Source: Nitrospira sp. (GTDB taxonomy: Bacteria; Nitrospirota; Nitrospiria; Nitrospirales; Nitrospiraceae). Taken from it: a DNA stretch of 64,000 nucleotides. The notes beneath the pieces were generated by a model. The model worked only from the letters and a program-made list of their open reading frames with translations, was not told where the DNA came from and did no database searches. Shown piece after piece: positions 16,057-25,310 of this stretch; within the stretch, counting starts at the first letter, position 1, and each line of letters begins with the position of its first letter. The position numbers and the translations under genes were made by a program. Where the stretch lies: positions 1 to 64,000 of the forward strand of contig JARFXO010000009.1 of assembly GCA_029194665.1 (NCBI GenBank), written 5' to 3'.

Positions 16057-18789
16057 ATGTCCAAAATATTCATCAGTCATTCCAGTTCTGATAACGCAAA
16101 AGCCCTTGCTGTGGCGCAGTGGCTTGAGCAGAACGGTTGGGCCGACTATTTCCTCGACATCACGCCGTCGCGCGGCCTTTCACCGGGAGAGCGCTGGCAA
16201 GAAGCCTTGAAAGTAGCGGCCGACCGATGTGAAGCAGTCGTGTTCCTGATCTCACCGGCCTGGCGTGACTCAAAATGGTGCCTGGCGGAATTTCTCCTGG
16301 CCAAGCAGCTCGGCAAGACCATTTTCGGGGTGGTTGTCGAGCCTACGCCCATCGAGACGCTCCCCAGGGAGATGACGGCTGAATGGCAGCTGTGTGACCT
16401 GGCATCCGGCTCAGAGCGGCAGACGTTCCAGGTGTTTCGGGATCAGATCGTGCCTCAGACCCAGGTGTCGTTGGCCGGAGCGGGGTTGGTCAAGTTGAAG
16501 CAGGGGCTGCAGAAAGCCGGTCTCGATCCATCGTTCTTCCCTTGGCCGCCACCCAACGATTTGGAACGTCTGCCCTATCGCGGACTCAAGGCATTGGAAG
16601 CGGAAGATGCAGCGGTGTTCTTTGGACGGGAAGCGCCGCTCATTCTGGCGTTGGATACGCTACGGCGCATGGTCGAGAGCGGCGAACAGCTCCTGGTTAT
16701 CCTGGGCGCGTCGGGGGCGGGCAAGTCGTCTTTCTTGCGGGCCGGGCTCTGGCCACGCCTCAAGCGCGACGATCGACATTTCCTTCCCTTGCCGGTCGTC
16801 CGTCCGGAGCGGGCGGCCATCAGCGGCCAGACGGGGTTGCTGGAAAGTCTAGAGAAAACCTTCCGTGAATATAAGACCCCGAAGACACGGGCGGACCTAC
16901 GCGAGACCCTGGCCAAACCCGATGGCCTCGTCGAGCTTCTCGTCGAGGTGCAGACCCTCGCACAGAAGAGACTGGGGCCGGGGGCTGCTCCCCCTACCAT
17001 CGTCATCGGCATCGATCAAGCGGAAGAACTCTTTGTGAAAGAGGGTGGCGACGAAGCGGGGCAATTGTTGGAGTCCATCGGTGGGCTGATTGGTAAGGCC
17101 AACCGCGAACCACCGAGTGCGGTGGGGCCATCCCCGCGCGTGATGGTCCTCTCGGCTATCCGGTCTGATTCGTATGAGCGATTGCAGGCGGCGCCAGTTT
17201 TGGCTGGGATCCGGCAGACACCCTTCAACCTCCCTCCGCTCGCTCCAGCTGAATACAAAATGGTCATCGAAGGGCCGGCTGTTCGTGCCACCTCTGCTGG
17301 GCGCAAGCTCACCATCGAGCCTGCCTTAACCGCGCAGCTTTTGCAGGATGCGGAAGGTGCCGATGCGCTCCCATTGCTCGCATTCATCCTCGAACGGTTG
17401 CTGATCGACTATGGCGCCGATGGCGACCTGCTCCTGAAAGAATACGAGGCACTCGGTGGCCTGCAAGGATCTATCGAGGCAGCGGTGAAAGAAATATGGA
17501 AAAATCCAGGGCGAGAGCCCGTCATTCCCCTCGATGAGGCGACCAGACGCGCGCTCCTGCACCAGGCATTTCCCGCCTTGGTCATGCTCGATCACGAGGC
17601 TGACAAGCCCAAACGACGCGTAGCCACCTGGGATGGCTTGCCTCAGAAGACGCACCCACTCTTGGAGCGGTTGGTCGAGGCGAGGTTGCTACTGAAAGAC
17701 CGGCGCAAGCTGGCGGATGGACAAGAGGCTGTGGTCGTGGAAGTGACGCATGAAGCCCTGATCCGGCACTGGTCTCAACTGAAAAACTGGGTCGATGCCA
17801 ACCGCGAGTTTCTGGCCTGGCAGCAGCGGTTGAACGCGACGAGGAAGAGATGGGAAGAGAGCCGACAGCATCCAGGTCTTCTTCTCCATGGACTGCTCTT
17901 ACGCGAAGCAGAGAACTGGCTCAAGAAACGACCCGATTCTTTCTCCTCTGACGAGCGAACATTCATAACAGCTGGCCAGAATCGGAAGACCAAGGAGCGC
18001 CTCGCCGCTGCCATTCTCGCTGGCCTTATGGTTCTGCTGATAGGTGGAACAAATTGGCTTTGGCAAAAGGGTTATAACCTCGACCAAGCCGTGCTCAAAA
18101 TCAAATCGGTCTTTGTAAATATCTCTATCGAGCCGGAAATGCGAATTGTGCCTTCGGGCACTTTTCTGACACGCAATAAGCATTTACTGGAAGTCAGCAA
18201 TACTCCCGTAGACATCAAACAATTCGGGATAGCAAGGTACGAGGTAACGTTTGAGGAGTACGACCGCTATGTAATAGCCGAGGGGAAGTCCTTACCTGGC
18301 GATCAGGGGTGGGGACGAGGCAGGCGGCCGGTAATCAATGTGTCATACGTCGACGCAGAAACGTATGCTCGGTGGCTGTCTATTACAACACACAAGAAAT
18401 ACCGGTTACCCACATCGCTAGAGTGGGAATATGCGGCAAGCAACGGAAAATCTGATGAGATTTTGATTGGCCTCGCCGTCTTTGCAGACAACTCGCATAA
18501 TCGAACATCAGCAGTTGGTCAAAAAATCCCCAACGACTTTGGGTTGTATGACATGTTGGGGAATGTCTGGGAGTGGTCGCAAGAATGTAGTAATAGCACC
18601 ACCCATAGGTCTATAGTAGACCCGCTTGAGCTGACCAAAGAAGGGGGAAGTTGCACTTTTCGAATGCTCCATGGAGGATCCTGGGGTGAATCATCGCACG
18701 ATGTGAAACCGTATGCATATACCTGGGATAACCCAGCAAATCGGAGCAGCGGCGTCGGCTTCCGACTCGTCCAGGACCTTGAGCCCTAA
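16057..18789 (+). CDS. TIR - STAND NTPase - transmembrane - formylglycine-generating-enzyme-like fusion
   Basis: About 910 residues from ATG 16057, chosen because the TIR domain starts at once (SKIFISHSS); the open frame upstream is REP sequence. TIR domain residues 1-125, with the NADase-type glutamate in SKWCLAEF (Glu78). STAND/AAA NTPase: Walker A GASGAGKSS near 217, Walker B IGIDQAEELF near 320. A membrane helix lies near 649-670 (LAGLMVLLIGGTNWLW). The last ~220 residues form a sulfatase-modifying-factor/FGE-like domain with GNVWEWSQE near 834 and GVGFRLV at the end; such domains often serve as sensors or ligand-binding modules. TIR-STAND proteins commonly deplete NAD+ in phage defence or conflict, so a defence or signalling role is inferred. 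Confidence 0.85.
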   Translation: MSKIFISHSSSDNAKALAVAQWLEQNGWADYFLDITPSRGLSPGERWQEALKVAADRCEAVVFLISPAWRDSKWCLAEFLLAKQLGKTIFGVVVEPTPIETLPREMTAEWQLCDLASGSERQTFQVFRDQIVPQTQVSLAGAGLVKLKQGLQKAGLDPSFFPWPPPNDLERLPYRGLKALEAEDAAVFFGREAPLILALDTLRRMVESGEQLLVILGASGAGKSSFLRAGLWPRLKRDDRHFLPLPVVRPERAAISGQTGLLESLEKTFREYKTPKTRADLRETLAKPDGLVELLVEVQTLAQKRLGPGAAPPTIVIGIDQAEELFVKEGGDEAGQLLESIGGLIGKANREPPSAVGPSPRVMVLSAIRSDSYERLQAAPVLAGIRQTPFNLPPLAPAEYKMVIEGPAVRATSAGRKLTIEPALTAQLLQDAEGADALPLLAFILERLLIDYGADGDLLLKEYEALGGLQGSIEAAVKEIWKNPGREPVIPLDEATRRALLHQAFPALVMLDHEADKPKRRVATWDGLPQKTHPLLERLVEARLLLKDRRKLADGQEAVVVEVTHEALIRHWSQLKNWVDANREFLAWQQRLNATRKRWEESRQHPGLLLHGLLLREAENWLKKRPDSFSSDERTFITAGQNRKTKERLAAAILAGLMVLLIGGTNWLWQKGYNLDQAVLKIKSVFVNISIEPEMRIVPSGTFLTRNKHLLEVSNTPVDIKQFGIARYEVTFEEYDRYVIAEGKSLPGDQGWGRGRRPVINVSYVDAETYARWLSITTHKKYRLPTSLEWEYAASNGKSDEILIGLAVFADNSHNRTSAVGQKIPNDFGLYDMLGNVWEWSQECSNSTTHRSIVDPLELTKEGGSCTFRMLHGGSWGESSHDVKPYAYTWDNPANRSSGVGFRLVQDLEP

Positions 18790-18880
18790 CCCTTTGCGCT
18801 TTGTTCTTTGACCCTTTGCCTCCGATTCCGCCGGGCGAGGGGAGTCTTCAAGAGGTTGTGGAATTAACTGACTCCGAAAC

Positions 18881-18973
18881 CCGTTCATGGTTCGACAAGC
18901 TCACCACGAACGGAGAACCTCAGTATATTCAATGACCGCTCCGTTCGTCCTGAGGTTCTCGAAGGATGAACGG
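18881..18973. repeat. REP-like repeat, copy 3 (downstream of TIR gene)
   Basis: Contains ccgttcatggttcgacaagc, tcaccacgaacgg and ccgttcgtcctgaggttctc with a closing gaaggatgaacgg. It is the inverted counterpart of copy 2, on the other side of the TIR gene. Confidence 0.65.
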
Positions 18974-18992
18974 ATGGTCTTCCCGCAGCCTC

Positions 18993-19168
18993 CTAATCCC
19001 GAACGACCATCGAGCCGATGACATAGGAACTGGCTCGTCCCGACTTGGCTCCTCGGATCCGTACCTCCGACACATCCCGCACATGCCCGCGGATATTCCA
19101 GGTGCTGCCGGCCTTCAGCTCCGGCCAGAACCACCAGGTTCCATCGCGCTTTCGGAACCAGGTTATCT
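18993..19168 (-). pseudogene. Duplicated 3' fragment of the lipoprotein gene at 20072
   Basis: Minus-strand reading gives WFRKRDGTWWFWPELKAGST, then NIRGHVRDVSEVRIRG and a C-terminal SYVIGSMVVRD with TAG at 18993. This matches the last ~58 residues of the protein encoded at 20072-20902, with conservative changes. No start or upstream part is present, so it is a partial duplicate left behind 1 kb away. Confidence 0.7.
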
Positions 19169-19216
19169 TGCACTGAGTGGTTAGTCGAGAGAGACGGCAG
19201 GTCCCCTGTCGTTCCT

Positions 19217-19699
19217 TCAGGCCGCCTTGCCTGAAGTGGGCTTGGTTCGCACAAGAAGCTCGATCTCACAGTCCAAGATGTGCAAGAGAGACAAGAGTTG
19301 ATCGACCGATTTGCGGTAGTTCGTCTGGTCCAGCAGACGGTAGAGCTGCGTCGGGGATGTATGCAGCCGGCGAATGATCTCCCGTTTCGAGAGGGGACTC
19401 GCGCGTACCCTTTTCTGCGCCTCGACCGTCAGCTTATACAACAGCGCATCGCGCAAGTAGCGCGAGTCTTGGTTGTATTCCAACACCTGCTCACTGTGGA
19501 CCGTACCCCCATTGCCTGATTCCAACACATAACTGAACCCTTCCCCTCCCAGTTCCTTATCGACAGAGACGCTGACGATCGGATTGGTGCCGGTCGGTTG
19601 AGGATCGACCTTGCAGTAGGGAAGCCAAAACGACTGTTTCGAGGACTTTACGAGGAAAGCCTTTCTGCGATTGTTAGAGGTGACCGATCGAATTTTCAT
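19217..19699 (-). CDS. Hypothetical protein with C-terminal HTH-like helices, paired with 19696-19890
   Basis: 160 residues. The N-terminal half is strand-rich (FWLPYCKVDPQPTGTNPIVS). The C-terminal half has SKREIIRRLHTSPTQLYRLL, a helix-turn-helix-like stretch, followed by KSVDQLLSLLHILDCEIEL, resembling an XRE-type antitoxin tail. It overlaps the preceding small gene by 4 bp (ATGA), so the two form a coupled operon. An antitoxin-like role is possible but inferred. Confidence 0.55.
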   Translation of the reverse strand: MKIRSVTSNNRRKAFLVKSSKQSFWLPYCKVDPQPTGTNPIVSVSVDKELGGEGFSYVLESGNGGTVHSEQVLEYNQDSRYLRDALLYKLTVEAQKRVRASPLSKREIIRRLHTSPTQLYRLLDQTNYRKSVDQLLSLLHILDCEIELLVRTKPTSGKAA

Positions 19700-19890
19700 A
19701 GCGCCCCCTCGGAGTCCAGTTCTTCGATCAGCATGCGCACTCGCCGCGTGGCCTTGCCGAGCATCGGCTGGTTGTTATCCAGATCCCACTTCACGATGAG
19801 CACTCCATCGCGATACACATGCACGTGCCGAGGAGAATGGTCGCTCTTCCACGTTAGGAAGAGGTAGCCGCCCCGGCGAACCTTGCCCAT
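19696..19890 (-). CDS. Small DUF4160-like protein
   Basis: 64 residues: GGYLFLTWKSDHSPRHVHVY, then KWDLDNNQPML and RMLIEELDSEGAL. The 'DHxPxHVHVY...G' block is typical of DUF4160-like small proteins, often the first gene of a two-gene toxin-antitoxin-like operon. Here it is followed by an HTH-type partner with a 4-bp overlap. The biochemical function is unknown. Confidence 0.6.
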   Translation of the reverse strand: MGKVRRGGYLFLTWKSDHSPRHVHVYRDGVLIVKWDLDNNQPMLGKATRRVRMLIEELDSEGAL

Positions 19891-20071
19891 ACCGTAGTGC
19901 TACCTCAGGAGGTAACAGTTGTCAAGTGCGACTCGGGCTTGTACGCTTCTTGGGGTCGAAGGCCTTTGCGGAGCCAGACGTGGCGGCTCTGGCTGCCCGC
20001 GATCGGGCCTACGCCCAGGAAATTACTGTCTTTTGGGGGGGGGACGAAGTCATCGCCGCCACGATGGGACC

Positions 20072-20902
20072 CTAGTCCCGAACGACCAGCGAGCCAATCA
20101 CATAGGAACTGGGTCTGCTCGACTTGGTTCCTCGTAGCCGAACCTCCGACACATCGCGCACATGCTCACGAATGGTCCAGGTGTTGCCGGCTTTCAGCTC
20201 AGGCCAGTACCACCAGGTGCCGTCGCGTTTCCGGAACCAGAGTTGAATCGATGTATCGGACAGGACTGAAATTGATTCCATGTCGAAATACATGGGTGCA
20301 TGATTGTCGAGATTGCCGACCCAGATTTTGATCCACTGATTCTGATTGTGGGAGGACAGGACGCGGGGAGTCTTCGTCCAATCGACATCGGTGCATTTAA
20401 AGTCCACCAGTTTGCCGAACCCTTTACCAAGCCCGTCTCCCGGATCCGGAAGGGTGTAGCATTCGACCCCTCCTTCCATGCTCAAATGGAAATGAGTGTG
20501 GCCGATGGTGTCGAGGTTGACATCGCTTCGTGAACAACGTTGGCGGTAGGCCCAGCAGTCGCTATGTTTCGACGAATCACACATCTGCAAGGGCCCGAAT
20601 CCGATTCGGGTCGTCCTGTATGCCAGCGTTGATCTGGCCTGACCATAAATATGTTCCAGCGCGGCCTCATTGTCGAAATTGACCAGGCATTGTTGTGGAT
20701 TGCTGCCGTTGGGACGGGCTTGGACGACCTTGGGAGGTTGACTCTCCCGCTCTCGTTCAGCCGATTGCTCGGGTGAGGCTTGCGTCGGGGGAACCAGAGG
20801 ATTCACCGGCTTCAGTTGACCACAGGCTCCTAGGAATGCCGCCAAAGCCACACAGCCAGCCAGCCTGAGACTATGTCCATTGACCTGAACTGATGAGCGC
20901 AT
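20072..20902 (-). CDS. Putative lipoprotein of unknown function
   Basis: 276 residues. N-terminal signal with a lipobox, CVALAAFLGACGQ (Cys about 27), then a Pro/Glu linker. The mature part has several Cys, including CDSSKHSDCWAYRQRC, and an all-beta C-terminal region with WFRKRDGTWWYWPELKAG and SYVIGSLVVRD. No family is recognised; the C-terminal region resembles a carbohydrate- or ligand-binding beta sandwich only in general character. The last 58 residues are duplicated at 18993-19168. Confidence 0.65.
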   Translation of the reverse strand: MRSSVQVNGHSLRLAGCVALAAFLGACGQLKPVNPLVPPTQASPEQSAERERESQPPKVVQARPNGSNPQQCLVNFDNEAALEHIYGQARSTLAYRTTRIGFGPLQMCDSSKHSDCWAYRQRCSRSDVNLDTIGHTHFHLSMEGGVECYTLPDPGDGLGKGFGKLVDFKCTDVDWTKTPRVLSSHNQNQWIKIWVGNLDNHAPMYFDMESISVLSDTSIQLWFRKRDGTWWYWPELKAGNTWTIREHVRDVSEVRLRGTKSSRPSSYVIGSLVVRD

Positions 20903-21109
20903 CGTTTCTCCTTTCCCTTAGCGCCAACGCGAGCCGGCACACCGCTTCTCATTCATCAACCTAACGTTTAGTTGCAGCAGGTTGAGCTGCGAGGCTTTCC
21001 GCTTATTTACTCATGAAAAAAACGCGTGGTATAGTCCGTCGCCCTGAGCCTGAATCGGCAGCATTGTCTCAGGGAGATGGATTGATTGCAATGGATTGAG
21101 GGAACCAGT

Positions 21110-22477
21110 ATGGCGATTGAAGTTCCGGTCAAGTTATACCTTGATAAGCTCTTGAAGGACTGCAGGAATGTCGCGGTCGGTCTGGCTCTGCTTCAAGGTC
21201 CCGTGAAGGCGAGGGCGCTGCATGCCGTGGCCGACCGGGTTGCTGCTGACGAAGATGGTATTCTCGCGGAAAACGCCAAAGATGTCGAGGCGGTCGGAAA
21301 GTCCTTTGAGAAGGCCGACACGAAAGATCGGGTGAAGGCTGCCGTCTCTCGCGTACGCATGACGGCGGACCACATCAAGGAGATCGTGGATCGACTTCAC
21401 GTTATCGCCGATCTGCCGGACCCTGTCGGCGCCGTGACGTCGCGACGGGAACGTCCGGATGGGTTGCAGGTCTCCCGGGTGAGGGTGCCGATCGGAGTGA
21501 TCGGCGTGATCTCCGAACGGAGTCCGCTCGTCACAGTGGAATCGATCGCGCTCTGTCTGAAATCCGGCAACCTCTGTGTGTTTCGCGGTGCTCCGGAATG
21601 GAAGTTGACGCATCAGGCGATCGATGCACGATTTCGGGAAGCGGCAACGGAGAACGGGATACCCGCTGGAGCCTGGGTACTCATCGATCGCCAAGAGAAG
21701 GAAGTCGCGCTCGATCTGATGCGCTCGGGGAAATCCCTCGATGCGATCATCGTGCGAGGCGGAGCCGGTTTACGAAAGACAGTTGCAGAGCAAGCCAGGG
21801 TGCCGGTGCTCTGCAATGACGGGGGCCTCACGCATTTGTACGTCGATGCAGACCTCGACATGTCCGTCGCGCAAAACCTGGTGATCAACTCGAAGGTGCA
21901 GCAGGCGGGAGCCTCCAACGCGCTGGATACCTTGCTGGTGCAGCAGGTCGTGGCACGGCAATTCTTGCCTCCATTAATCAACCGCCTATTGGACCAGTTC
22001 AAGGTAGAAGTGCATGCCTGCCCGAAGACGGTCGCGCTCATGGGGCAAATGGCGATGACGGGACATACCGCGATCATTCCAGCGACGGATGCCGATTGGC
22101 AGACCCAGTTCGCCGGTCCGACCCTGGCCGTCAGAATGGTCGAAGACCTCGATGAGGCGCTGGCCCATATCAACAGGCACGGTCCCTGTCTCACCGCTGG
22201 AATCGCCACCACGCGCTACGACTCCGCCATGCGATTCACCAGGGAAGTCGATGCCGGCGCGGTGCTGGTGAACGCATCAACCAGGCTGCATGCGGGCGAT
22301 AGTTTCGGGATGGGGAGCGACCTGGGGCTGAGCCTGGGGAGATTGCATGCGAAAGGTCCGATCGGTCTGGAGCAGCTGACCTGCGAGAAGTATGTGGCGT
22401 TCGGAGCGGGCCAACTTCGGTTGCCGCATCCTGTTCCGGAAACCTACTTTGATGCCATCATGCTCAAGAGACCGTGA
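21110..22477 (+). CDS. proA: Gamma-glutamyl phosphate reductase-like protein lacking the catalytic Cys
   Basis: 455 residues from ATG 21110 (GAGGG 8 bp upstream). ProA reduces gamma-glutamyl phosphate in proline synthesis and belongs to the aldehyde dehydrogenase superfamily. Overall collinearity is good (RVPIGVIGVI, ALCLKSGN, RGGAGL, HTAIIPATD near the usual places). However, the segment that normally reads K-T-Q-R-P-x-x-C-N-A is NSKVQQAGASNALDTLLV, with Ser269 in place of the nucleophilic Cys. IYEARPNVT is also replaced by ISERSPLVT. It is therefore a divergent, perhaps non-catalytic or re-purposed paralogue. No proB lies nearby. Confidence 0.75.
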   Translation: MAIEVPVKLYLDKLLKDCRNVAVGLALLQGPVKARALHAVADRVAADEDGILAENAKDVEAVGKSFEKADTKDRVKAAVSRVRMTADHIKEIVDRLHVIADLPDPVGAVTSRRERPDGLQVSRVRVPIGVIGVISERSPLVTVESIALCLKSGNLCVFRGAPEWKLTHQAIDARFREAATENGIPAGAWVLIDRQEKEVALDLMRSGKSLDAIIVRGGAGLRKTVAEQARVPVLCNDGGLTHLYVDADLDMSVAQNLVINSKVQQAGASNALDTLLVQQVVARQFLPPLINRLLDQFKVEVHACPKTVALMGQMAMTGHTAIIPATDADWQTQFAGPTLAVRMVEDLDEALAHINRHGPCLTAGIATTRYDSAMRFTREVDAGAVLVNASTRLHAGDSFGMGSDLGLSLGRLHAKGPIGLEQLTCEKYVAFGAGQLRLPHPVPETYFDAIMLKRP

Positions 22478-22547
22478 AACGTATCTCGTAACCCCTCACC
22501 CCTTGCTCCTCGCGCCTTACGACTCGATGCCATAAGCCATCAGCTAT

Positions 22548-23738
22548 ATGCTCTGTTCTTCGGACGAGATACGGGCGGCGCTCCGCGAGCATCTCGCATG
22601 GTGGGGGCTCAGGCACTTCACATCCGACCGCGAGTATTTTGCATGGCAGCGGCAGCAGTTCTCCTCGGAAGATCTTCAGCAGCTCGCGCGCCACGTCGAA
22701 CGAAAACGCAGAGGCGATCGTCGCGACGAGATCGCTTTTTACGATCTCGCGGCGCAACCGAAGCTCTATCCCGTCCTCTATAGTCAACGCTACGAATATT
22801 ACGAGGAGATTGGTCTGCGGACGACAGCCCACCTCGGCCAGGCGAAAGAGGTACTCGATTTTGGCTGTGGTATCGGAGTGTTGACGATCTTCTATGCCCG
22901 TCTCTTCCCGGAGAAGAATTTTGTCGGTGTCGACCGGTCATCCGCTTCCATCGCCGTTGCACAGGAAAAGGCGGACAAGCTTGGGTTGCGCAACGTACGA
23001 TTTGAGTGCGTGGATGTGGAAGATGAGCCGCTCTCAGGTGCGTACGATCTCGTGGCGGCGACGCATGCGCTGGTGCAGGCTGAACAAGACCGCGGTCTTC
23101 CGAGCCGCAGTTGGCGGACCTTCGAACGAGGACAGGATCCCTCGCAGCAGCTGTCATTTGAACGGCGGACAGGGCTCGCGATTCGACTAGACCGGTTGTG
23201 CCGGGTCCTGAACCAATCCGGCCGCATGATTGGGAGTGAGAAAACGCGGCAGTTGGCCAGAAGAGTGCCGTTTCAGCGCGCGTTGGCGAACAGAGGGCTT
23301 CAGCTCGTCGAGTGCCCGGCCATGATCCGGTATCGAACCGTCGAAGAATTGGTGGACGACGGCCCCTATTATGTGCTTGATCGGAAAGGCGAAGCGGCTC
23401 TGAACTGGGATGAGCAGCCGGAACGGGATCAAGGACAGCGCTTCGAACCGGACGCCGTTTCGATGTCAGCCGGGGATGTCAACGTCCCGCTCTACGAGAA
23501 TCATTGGCCTTCGGCTCAAACGGCTTGGGAACAATTGAAAGATCGGAAGGTCGGCAGCGAGACCACCCGCCAAGCAGCCGATGGACGACAAGTGCATGCC
23601 GAGCGTGGCCGCTCTCGCGGGTGGCAGTATCTTTACTGTGCTAACACCTTCGATCAACGGCAACTGGTCATCGTCGAAGAGGCTCGTTCTGCGATGCTCG
23701 ATGAGTACTACCAGGAAATCCTACGTGGGCTCCCCTAG
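22548..23738 (+). CDS. Class I SAM-dependent methyltransferase
   Basis: 396 residues. SAM-binding motif I VLDFGCGIGVLTIFYARLF near residue 105, acidic loop FVGVDRSS near 128 and motif II VRFECVDVED near 150. The N-terminal 90 residues are charged helices. The C-terminal ~100 residues form another domain with HAERGRSRGWQYLYCANTF and DQRQLVIVEEA. The substrate is unknown. It starts 70 bp after the ProA-like gene with no clear ribosome site, so the start could be a little further in. Confidence 0.75.
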   Translation: MLCSSDEIRAALREHLAWWGLRHFTSDREYFAWQRQQFSSEDLQQLARHVERKRRGDRRDEIAFYDLAAQPKLYPVLYSQRYEYYEEIGLRTTAHLGQAKEVLDFGCGIGVLTIFYARLFPEKNFVGVDRSSASIAVAQEKADKLGLRNVRFECVDVEDEPLSGAYDLVAATHALVQAEQDRGLPSRSWRTFERGQDPSQQLSFERRTGLAIRLDRLCRVLNQSGRMIGSEKTRQLARRVPFQRALANRGLQLVECPAMIRYRTVEELVDDGPYYVLDRKGEAALNWDEQPERDQGQRFEPDAVSMSAGDVNVPLYENHWPSAQTAWEQLKDRKVGSETTRQAADGRQVHAERGRSRGWQYLYCANTFDQRQLVIVEEARSAMLDEYYQEILRGLP

Positions 23739-23927
23739 GAAAGCTACTGGCTGGTACTGGCCTGCCTGGTGGCCCAGGTTCCACAATCCATACATGGCCG
23801 ATATTCCCCTTGCAATCGTTTTCTACCCTCGCTAACCTTGGGCTTCTCCCCAACAGATCCTAGGCAGTCGGTCGGTCGCTTTCTCGTTTGTGTTCGTTCC
23901 CGGTGTGAATTGGAAGGAGGAATCACC

Positions 23928-24563
23928 ATGAAAGCGGCACGCACCATGGTTATTGTCGCCCTGAGTCTGGTCAGTATCGGTTGCGCGACTCCGCCCGAAG
24001 TCAAACAGGCTTTGATCGACAAGGATCAGGCCTATGCCGAGAACGAACGGCTGATGCAGCAGTACCGTGAGTTGGTGAGCAACGTCACCAAACGGCATCA
24101 GCAGTGGTATCGCTATGTTCAAGCTCGACTGAAGCTGAACCTGGCGCTGCAATGGGCCACCACGAACCCCACACTGACCGACGTGGCCGACGAGGACTTG
24201 ACGAAAGACGATGCCGATCTGTTAGGTCCCGAGGTGATCTCGCTGATCAACGAGATTCGCCTGAAAAATTTGCCGGAGCGAAAAGGGCCTACCGGAGAGA
24301 TCGTCTTCCAGGCTGGTGCTGGGGATATGAATAATCTCTTGCAGAAATTTCCCGAACTGATCGGACGAGTCGAGCAGCGCGTTGAAAAAGATTCGCAGGC
24401 GGCGTCGACGGTCGATCTGACGGCGTTCGATCAATATCGCACCAATGTGGAAGCGCTTCGCCGAATCAATGCCATCATTAAACATTACTTGGATATCGAC
24501 GTGACCTTGTCGCGCGACGACGTTCAGTCGGTGGCGGAGGCCGTGCGCGCGTTGCGCCGGTGA
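23928..24563 (+). CDS. Lipoprotein, helical
   Basis: 211 residues; ATG 23928 has AAGGAGG 7 bp upstream. Signal peptide MVIVALSLVSIGC with lipobox Cys19. The mature protein is almost entirely charged helix (coiled-coil-like, AYAENERLMQQYRELVSN). First gene of a five-gene group of lipoproteins and exported proteins (to 27750). No family recognised. Anchored to the membrane, it may form a complex with the next two helical proteins (inference). Confidence 0.7.
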   Translation: MKAARTMVIVALSLVSIGCATPPEVKQALIDKDQAYAENERLMQQYRELVSNVTKRHQQWYRYVQARLKLNLALQWATTNPTLTDVADEDLTKDDADLLGPEVISLINEIRLKNLPERKGPTGEIVFQAGAGDMNNLLQKFPELIGRVEQRVEKDSQAASTVDLTAFDQYRTNVEALRRINAIIKHYLDIDVTLSRDDVQSVAEAVRALRR

Positions 24564-24596
24564 TGCGCCGGGATGTGTGAGCGGAAGGAGATCAGC

Positions 24597-25310
24597 ATGA
24601 TCGGACGAGCCGTAGCCGTAGCCGTGACGGTCGGGCTCATTCTCATGAGCCTTGTGGGATGCCACTCGATTCACAGCGATGCGGTCCGCGATCTCCTCCA
24701 GAAGGAAGGCGCCAAAATTGATGCGGCCCAGACCAATATCGATCTGTTCCAGAAAGAAACCGAGGCGCGCATCACGTTCTTGGAGCAGGCGCGCAGCGCA
24801 CTCCATGAGAGTTTCAAGGCGTTGCAAGCGCAGGAAGCCAAGCATCAATTCGTCCTTTCCTCGTACCGGAATATCGCGAGCAAGAAAGACGAGGCGGCGT
24901 ACGCAGCGGCCTATCTGGTCGGTCAAATGTACCTGGTTGAATATCAGGGACTGGAAAAAGCGGTGTGGGATCAATTTGAAGAAGATTTCTGCGGCTTGCG
25001 CGATACGGCCAACGCCTTGAACGATTCGTGGAAACGGACCGCGACGATTCATGCTCAATTGAAGCGGTATGCCGACGAATCGGCTCTGGCGTCCGTCGAC
25101 CCCGAGTTTGTATCGGCGTTGATCGAGCAGGCTCCGGGACAATCCGAGCGCATCAGGGAGGTGCTGAATCGTTCACGGACCGTCAACGATGCCCTGGAAG
25201 AAGTGACGGGCTCGCGCATCATCCGTCTGAGGGCTCTGGAACGGGCGCATACCTTTACCGCCGACTTGGTCGACCTTCTGGACAAACTGAAGAAGGACGA
25301 CGGGCAATAG
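24597..25310 (+). CDS. Lipoprotein, coiled-coil
   Basis: 237 residues; ATG 24597, GGAAGGAG 7 bp upstream. Signal peptide with lipobox LMSLVGC (Cys22). The mature region is helical with heptad-like spacing (DLFQKETEARITFLEQARSA). It follows the previous lipoprotein by 33 bp, so it is probably cotranscribed. After its stop comes a 122-bp repeat. No known family. Confidence 0.7.
   Translation: MIGRAVAVAVTVGLILMSLVGCHSIHSDAVRDLLQKEGAKIDAAQTNIDLFQKETEARITFLEQARSALHESFKALQAQEAKHQFVLSSYRNIASKKDEAAYAAAYLVGQMYLVEYQGLEKAVWDQFEEDFCGLRDTANALNDSWKRTATIHAQLKRYADESALASVDPEFVSALIEQAPGQSERIREVLNRSRTVNDALEEVTGSRIIRLRALERAHTFTADLVDLLDKLKKDDGQ

Noticed and set aside
16000-16060. Longer N-terminus of the TIR protein (42 extra codons)
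   Set aside because: The extra codons translate REP repeat sequence; the TIR domain begins right at the chosen ATG.
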